Shown here in pieces: positions 57,801 through 64,000 of a stretch of DNA of 64,000 nt. Numbering within the stretch: the first letter of the stretch is position 1; each line of letters opens with the position of its first letter. This stretch comes from Tolypeutes matacus (Eukaryota; Chordata; Mammalia; Cingulata; Chlamyphoridae), in NCBI GenBank assembly GCA_026826555.1, contig JAKSZT010054308.1, positions 5,815,970-5,879,969 of the forward strand, given 5' to 3'. The translations under genes and the position numbers were made by a program. The notes beneath the pieces are model-generated. The model was not told where the DNA came from, did not search any database, and was given only the letters and a program-made list of their open reading frames with translations.

Positions 57801-57929
57801 TACCAAATGATTTATATCCATATACCCTAAACTATTATTTCTTTTCTCTTGTCTTCCCTGCTTTGTACACAAATCAAAGTGCCTTTGATTTTATAAAGAG
57901 ATATATCCATGTATCCATGACCGGATTTT

Positions 57930-58315
57930 GAGGTGGAACTTTACCCACGCTTTGTCTGGGAAGCGCTTATTCTGATTTTTATCATCATATATTACTAGTT
58001 TTGAAATTTGTAAATGGATTTATAGTGTATACACTGTTTCTGTCTGGCTTCTTTCACTCAAATTATGTTTGTGAAATTTATCCATGACTTTAAGTGTAGC
58101 AGTAAATTTTCATTGCTCTAAGCCATTAAATTATATGAATATACTTCAATTTATTTGTCCAATCTACTATTGATATTTATTTAGGTTATTTCTAGGTTTG
58201 GGCTATAATGAATAGTGCTGCTGAGAACATACTTGTACATGCCTTTTGGTAGCATATGACTCTTTTTTTCCGGTCTGTGTTAGGAGTGGAATTGCTGGGT
58301 TCATCACATACTGTT
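57930..58315 (-). mobile_element. L1M 3'UTR fragment
   Basis: TGTCTGGCTTCTTTCACTCAAATTATG, CTATAATGAATAGTGCTGCTGAG and GGAGTGGAATTGCTGGGTTC are classic antisense L1M 3' text. Confidence 0.85.
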
Positions 58316-58640
58316 GCAGATTGAATTTTCAGTTGCAGCTGTGTACCCCTTTCTATGTCTTTTGCCATGTGACTTTGAAGTTACTCCCATTAGAGGTAGA
58401 GTACAATTCTCCACCTCTAACTTTGAACTTGGTCTTGGGATTCACAGTGAAATGTGGGCAGAAGTGATAGTTTGCTAGGTCCAAACCTGAGCCTTGAAAA
58501 GAATGTAAGTTTCCTTTGGCTTCCTTCGTTTCTGCCATCTCCATGAGAAGAGCTATCCCCAAGTAGCTTCTGTCTATGTTCTAGAATGAATATAGAAGTT
58601 CTTAATAAAGTATAAATTATCAATCTTCTTTCTGGGTAAT
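58316..58640. repeat. Unassigned old repeat between L1 parts
   Basis: GAAATGTGGGCAGAAGTGATAG and CTGCCATCTCCATGAGAAGAGC read like an ancient interspersed repeat that I cannot name; it sits between two L1 segments. Confidence 0.4.
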
Positions 58641-59593
58641 GCTTTTTGTGTGCTGTTTAAGCAACTTTTGCTTCCACAAGATCATAACTTTATTTTCAAA
58701 TATTATATTCTAGAAAGTTTAATATCCACCTGGAAAATTTAACTCCACCTGGTGTGAGATAGGAGTCAAGATTCCTTTTTCTCCCACGTGGATATCCATT
58801 TGACCCAGCACTATTTTTTGAAAAGATCACTCTTTATTTTAGATATGGGAGGATAAAATTGTACCTCAGTGTCATTGTCATTAATAGAATGACTATACCT
58901 GTATTGGCTTATTTCTCAATTATCTTTTCTGTTTCATTGTTAAATATACCAATGCTTGCACCAAAATTATACTATAATTTTATTAGATGTTTGATAATAG
59001 AAATGTTAGTCCTCCAGACCTGTTCTTTAAGAGTATTTTGGTTCTTCTTGGCCTTTGGCATTTTCACATTCCATATTCCTAGTCATAGAGGATTTTTGTT
59101 ACTGTTGATATAAAGAAATATAATTTATTTTTTATTATTGACTTTATACTAGGCAACCTCTTAAATACATTTTATTTATTAGTTCTTATATTTTATTTGT
59201 AGACTCTTTTGTAGTTTGATTCTAATAATTATGTCAAAGACTAGAGATGAATTTTCCCCTTCAAACCATTACTATTTTATTTGATTTCCTTATCTCATTG
59301 CACTGGCAAGGAATTCTAGTACAATATTGAATAGAAGTAGACATACTGAGCATTATTTTCTCATTCCTGATCCCAAAGGGAAAATACCCCATATTTCATC
59401 AATTAAGTACAATATTTGATGTAATTTTTTTAAAGATGGTCTATTAGATTAAGAAAGTTCCTACTCTTCCTAGTTTTATACACATTTTTTAAAAAATTAA
59501 AATTGCAATTGACAGTTACTGATATTCTTCTGCATCTAACAAAATGGTCATATTATGTATGCAATTTATATTCTATATTTACTTCTCTGTCTC

Positions 59594-59638
<45 letters not shown>

Positions 59639-59780
59639 CCTATCTATCATCTACCTATCTATCATCTTTCATTTTGCCATCAATGTGGTAATTTTAAAAT
59701 GTAAAAAAGCCCCACATTAAGCCATCCTTGCATACCTCAGATAGTCCCTGCTTATTTATATCATTGAATTCAATCTGGCC
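58641..59780 (-). mobile_element. L1M ORF2/3'UTR region
   Basis: GTGGATATCCATTTGACCCAGCAC, TTAGTCCTCCAGACCTGTTC, TGCACTGGCAAGGAATTCTAG and TTGAATAGAAGTAGACATACTGAGC are antisense L1 text in normal order. A TATC microsatellite interrupts it. Confidence 0.75.
59593..59665. repeat. (TCTA)n microsatellite
   Basis: About twelve perfect TCTA units at 59593-59638, then imperfect CTATC and ATCTACC units. Confidence 0.95.
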
Positions 59781-60240
59781 TCTTTAACATACAACACCTT
59801 TCTCAGTGGGCTTATCTTTTCTGCCTTATCTTTGTCAATTTCTGTCTGTCACCTAGAGGTCTATGCTTTCAACTCACATAACACTTAAATTTACTCATTA
59901 AGATATACACTCTTTCTCCAAAGCCTGTGCACATGCCTGAAACTTTCTTCATCACTCTTTATCTCCTTAGTTTCTATTTGTTTTTCAGGTTTCAATTTAA
60001 GTATTAATTACTCTAAGAAATCTATTTTGATTTCCCCAGATTAAGTTAACACTTTACATGTTATACAGTCACTACATCTCAATTAATTATTCATCACACT
60101 GCATTATAATTGTCTCTTTATTTGTCTGCAGTTGTTTTTCTCCTCTCTGCCTTAGTTACTTTCACTGTGCCCAGCAAGTCTTAGATGTCAGTACTTTTAC
60201 TTGTAAAATAAATGAATGAAAGTGGAACATACATTCTGAG
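59781..60240 (+). mobile_element. L2 3' fragment
   Basis: CTTCATCACTCTTTATCTCC, TAAGAAATCTATTTTGATTTCC, AATTATTCATCACACTGCATT and TAAAATAAATGAATGAAAG follow the L2 3' region. Confidence 0.6.
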
Positions 60241-60360
60241 TTGAGAATATAGAATAGATATTGGTCATTATTAAAGGGGCCACTGAAGATCCAGAAAAAA
60301 ATCCTTTGAGTTTTGTGATTATTTCTGTCTGAAGATAAACTAGAAGAACTTGGATAACCC

Positions 60361-60363
60361 AAT

Positions 60364-60410
<47 letters not shown>

Positions 60411-60413
60411 TAT
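60361..60413. repeat. (TTTA)n microsatellite
   Basis: About twelve uninterrupted TTTA units just before repeat X. It may have grown from the A-rich end of that minus-strand element. Confidence 0.95.
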
Positions 60414-60438
60414 TATAGAATCAGGCAGTGACTTCTGC

Positions 60439-61990
60439 TTTTTATTTTATTTTTTAAAGATACTTAGATTACCTAAATGTTACACAAAAAATATAGGGAT
60501 TCCCATATGTCCCACCTCCCACACCTCCCACAACCTCCCACATAAACATCCTTCATTAGTGTAGCACATTAATTGCAATTGATAAATGTATCCTGGGGCT
60601 TTGCCATTAAGCATGGACCATAGTTCACATGGTCTGCATATTATATGATGATATAAAATGGCCTATATCTGTCATTGCAATGTCACTCAGGACAATTCCC
60701 AAGTCCCGAAAAACCCCCGTATTTCAACTGCTTTTCCCTCTCCCTGCCCCCAGAGCCTCCAGTGGCCACTTGCTCCACATCAATGTTGTAATTTCTTCCA
60801 TTGCTTGAATCACAATATGTCTATAGTAGAATACAAATAAGTCCACTCTAGTCCATAGCTCTTCCCCCCATCCTGAGGAGTCTGGGATGGTGATGTCCAC
60901 TCCACCCCCAATTGAGAGGGGGCTTATATCCCATGGGGAAGATGGATAGGATTATCCTGCCTGCAGCTGCAGACTTTCTCCATTCCCTGGGATGGCCGTT
61001 GTTCATCATCATCTCCCCGCCAGTTGTCCTGGGTGAGTCCAATGAGCTGTAGAGTAGGAGTTGCTGCTCCACCAAGGTTCCAGACCCAGCTGGCACATGG
61101 ACAGCCCAAAGACTCAAGTCTCTGGACATACACCTACAAACTCCAGCACCAAGTATAGGTTAGAATAGAAGAGACAGATGAACCATGTGCAGGGAAGACA
61201 TAGTTGAGTCCAACTCTGTCACTCTCAGGAGCACAAACTCCAAAGTAGGGCCCACTGGTAAGGCACCAAACTCTGGAGCTATCTGCCCTGACATAGGACC
61301 TGGGTGTCTCCAGAGCCCTCAGGAGCCCCACTATTTGAAGTCATATCCACTTTGGAATTCTATGAGATCCTACTGACATGTGCATAAGTGTTACCTCTGG
61401 GATGATTCCCAACTCATTTTGAAGTCTCTTAGCCATATAAACTCATTTGTCTTTACCTTTTCCACCTTTTATTCAAGGTCTTTTTCCAGTTGCATTGCCA
61501 GTTGGCACTTGGTAGCAATCCCTCAGTGCCAGGGAGGCTCAGCCCTGGGAGTCATGTCCCACACTGGGAGGAAGGTAATGCATTCATATGCTGAGTTTGG
61601 CTTAGACAGAGGCCACATTTGAGCAACAAGGAGGCTCTCAGGAGGCAACTCTTAGGCACCCCACAACAATAGGCTAAGTTTCAGTTTCAAGAGCAAAGAT
61701 TCATAAGGCTCATCATCTATATCAAGGGCCAATCAGTGGATCATCCTCCTTCGCCAGTTACTGTCCCTGCACTTGGGGGACTGTTACTGCTCCCTTAGAG
61801 AATGTGGCAGAGCTCTCCAGGATGGGAATTCAGTATTCTTTCATTTATTGAGTGATTCTCCATCCACTGTGACAATGCCCTGTGAACATTTGAACATTTT
61901 TATATACCTTATATTTATGCTCAGGTGAACTTCCTCCCATGCATTCCCCATCCCTGACACCTCACACTAATGATCCTTCCCTCCCCAATT
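60439..61990 (-). mobile_element. Xenarthran minus-strand repeat X, long copy
   Basis: Same T-rich start and AAAGATACTTAGATTACCT block as the copies at 6829 and 17085. It continues with CAGTGGCCACTTGCTCC, GTCTATAGTAGAATACAAAT and GGATGGTGATGTCCACTCC, then about 1 kb not present in the shorter copies (CAGCTGGCACATGGACAGCC, CTTAGCCATATAAACTCATTTG, GGCTCAGCCCTGGGAGTCATG). Open frames inside are short and domain-free, so it looks like a long 3'UTR or a non-autonomous element. Confidence 0.75.
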
Positions 61991-62159
61991 GTAACCCTTC
62001 TGTGATCCAAAGCTTCTTCAAAGATGAAGCCATTACAATAGCTGAATACAATTAATAGGAAAATGAAATAATAATTATAAGTTTAAATGTAAGAGATAAA
62101 ATACATAAAAATTAAAAAAAAACTAAAAATAAAATAAAAGATTGGGATATTTAAAAAAT

Positions 62160-62760
62160 GAAAAACATAATTTTTTTTGGAGCTTTTGCCTTTCATCACT
62201 GCAATATCTGGTGTCCGGTCTGTACCATGACACCTTCCCCCTCTCATTCCCCAGTGTCTCACTATTTTTCATTTTGTTTTCAAAGAAGTTTTAGGTCATA
62301 GCAAAGTCACACACAGAAAACAGGAGACTCTCATATACCCAACATCCTCTACCTTTCCTCCCCCCCCCCATATTAATACCTTTTTATATGTGGATAGTAG
62401 CATTGTTATAACTGATATATAAATAGTCAAGCTTAGCTACTAGACATTGTCAATGATTTACACTGTGGTTTACATTTTAGACCATACACTTTTATAAATT
62501 TTGATATTTACCATGTCCTGTGTCCATCATTGTATGGTAATGAAGAACATTTCCACTGACCACTATATACCCCCTGTTTGATCTCTTCTATTCCTCCCAC
62601 CCCATCCCCTCAAGGCCCACGATGACCCCCTGGCTTGACTCATGGGATAACAAGATTCATAGTTACATGCAACAAGAGGTCTTGACACACTGGTTTGTCC
62701 TCCTCTATTAGGAACTGCCCTTGCTCTTGAGAGACTCCCACCTGTCTATTTCTGAACAAA
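62160..62760 (-). mobile_element. Second 3'UTR-like repeat, minus strand
   Basis: GTTTTCAAAGAAGTTTTAGG, ACAGGAGACTCTCATATACCC, a C run at 62361-62370, GTCAATGATTTACACTGTGG and GTGTCCATCATTGTATGG follow the same plan as repeat X (T-rich end, stacked C-rich blocks) but differ in sequence; likely another L1-type 3'UTR. Confidence 0.5.
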
Positions 62761-63585
62761 TCGGTCCTCCCAAAGATGGGAGTCCAACTACTTCCCACTC
62801 ATTATGTGGATCTCCACTCACTGATACAACACATTATGACAGAATGAACACTCACACACTCCCTAGAAGCCTGCTAAGTTTTTTGAGAGTCTGATATGTG
62901 CTAGGTAAATCTCTTCATCATTGATGTCACTATTACCATCATTGTCATCCCAAAATTCAGTGCCAGTTTGCATCAAGTGTATTTTATGGATGGAAGTGTG
63001 CATGAGTGTATGTGTGTGTGTAATTGCTTGATAGGTGGAGTTGGGGGGAAGTGGTATTATGGTTATTCTGAGACCACAGAGAATGAGGCTGAACATTACT
63101 TCTCACTCTACTCAGCTCAATCTTTCCTATTTTAAAAGGGGTCCCAGGAACTCCCAAATTCCTCTTACCAGTAGGTTATGTCAACTCTCTCTCAACAAAT
63201 ACAGCTCAGACTCCTGAATCAGAAAAAATAAGTGTGCATGATCTTATTCAGCTATTAAGATAATCAAAGGAATGTTATCAGGATGTTTTTGGACATTGTA
63301 TTTTGACAAGGCAGGGATAAATAAATAACCTAACTTTATTCTGGGACACTCTTTGCAAACTTTTGAGTGTAGTATGAAAAAAATGCCAGAACTCCAGATA
63401 TTTAAAGAAAGATTTACTGTTGGCATAAAGTAAGTTCAACTAATTCTGTGATCACTCTTCCATTCCTCCCTCTTTCTAGTTTTTCTATAGTGTTAGCTTT
63501 TCTTTTTCTTTTCTTGCTCATATGTTCTTCATTCTAACCTTCCTTTTTGTCCTTCAACATTACATACAATGACAGTAACATTAAT
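62761..63585. other. No gene seen
   Basis: Contains a short (GT)n tract at 63007-63021. Nothing else recognised. Confidence 0.4.
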
Positions 63586-63800
63586 TCTTTAAATTTATCA
63601 AATGCATATTCTATCTTGAAGCAATTTGCTAACATTTTAAGGTATTTCCTCATTTAATACTTACAACAACCCTATGAGATAAGCACTATTTTTAATCATT
63701 CCCAATTCATACAATTTAAGTTATTTATTCATGTTCACACAGCAAATATATGAGGGAACTGGCATTTAAATCCAGATTATGTGACCTCTAATGAAGCACT
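63586..63800 (+). mobile_element. MIR fragment
   Basis: CTCATTTAATACTTACAACAACCCTATGAGATAAG and TGTTCACACAGCAAATATATGAGGGAACTGGCATT match the MIR core and 3' region well. Confidence 0.8.
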
Positions 63801-64000
63801 CTTAAACTGCATGTTGCTCAGGTGAAAAGTGAGGAAATGAAAATTTACTAAATTAGTAAAACAATTCAGCTGTTTTATTGAAATGAACTTTTAACAAAAG
63901 CCACAGTAAACTCAGTCAAATATATTTGATACACCTATGTAGGTGACTGAAATTTGGCTGTCTCTTACAGTGAGACATGAAAGAAAGGGAGGACCTTGTT
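63801..64000. other. No gene seen
   Basis: Short intergenic end of the window. Confidence 0.3.

Overview
The window looks like non-repetitive-gene-poor nuclear DNA of a placental mammal, most likely a xenarthran and probably an armadillo (Dasypus-like). The main evidence is at least ten copies of a tRNA-derived SINE with the head motif GTGGCTCAA and the B-box region GAGGTCCCGGGTTC, in single and dimeric forms, which matches the DAS-SINE family of armadillos and their relatives. Ancient placental repeats (MIR, L2, L1M, MaLR-like and ERV LTRs) make up much of the remainder.

Only two genes look intact. Both are single-exon olfactory receptor genes on the minus strand: an OR10T2-like gene (20949-21896) and an OR10K2-like gene (47096-48040). 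From my knowledge of the human genome these two genes are neighbours in the 1q23 olfactory cluster and share one orientation, so the window is probably the xenarthran counterpart of that cluster. Three gene relics sit around them: an intronless KRAB zinc-finger pseudogene (about 205-1685, minus), an HMGN1 retrocopy with a nearly complete reading frame and an 11-bp target duplication (9113-10349, plus), and a U6 snRNA pseudogene (16022-16128, plus) that may be part of a U6-SINE chimera.

Layout: 0-5.4 kb holds the end of a DAS dimer, the zinc-finger pseudogene and two nested minus-strand L1 elements with 5'UTRs. 5.6-20 kb holds LTRs of one family, the HMGN1 retrocopy, several DAS-SINEs, L2, MIR and the U6 copy. 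20.9-21.9 kb is OR10T2-like. 22-47 kb is intergenic repeat: ERV remnants (27-31 kb), L1M fragments with nested insertions (33.2-34.9 and 40.2-43.9 kb), and a DAS dimer carrying a 25-bp minisatellite (37.5-38.1 kb). 47.1-48.0 kb is OR10K2-like. 48-64 kb is L2, MIR, L1 and LTR sequence, with a long copy of a xenarthran minus-strand repeat at 60.4-62 kb.

The two receptors would each act alone as odorant-sensing GPCRs in olfactory neurons; there is no operon-like or pathway linkage. I found no undescribed biochemical system. The most unusual structures are mobile-element ones: the SINE-VNTR composite, the U6-SINE chimera, an unidentified about 600-bp retroposed insert in an L1, and the HMGN1 retrocopy with a new C-terminus.
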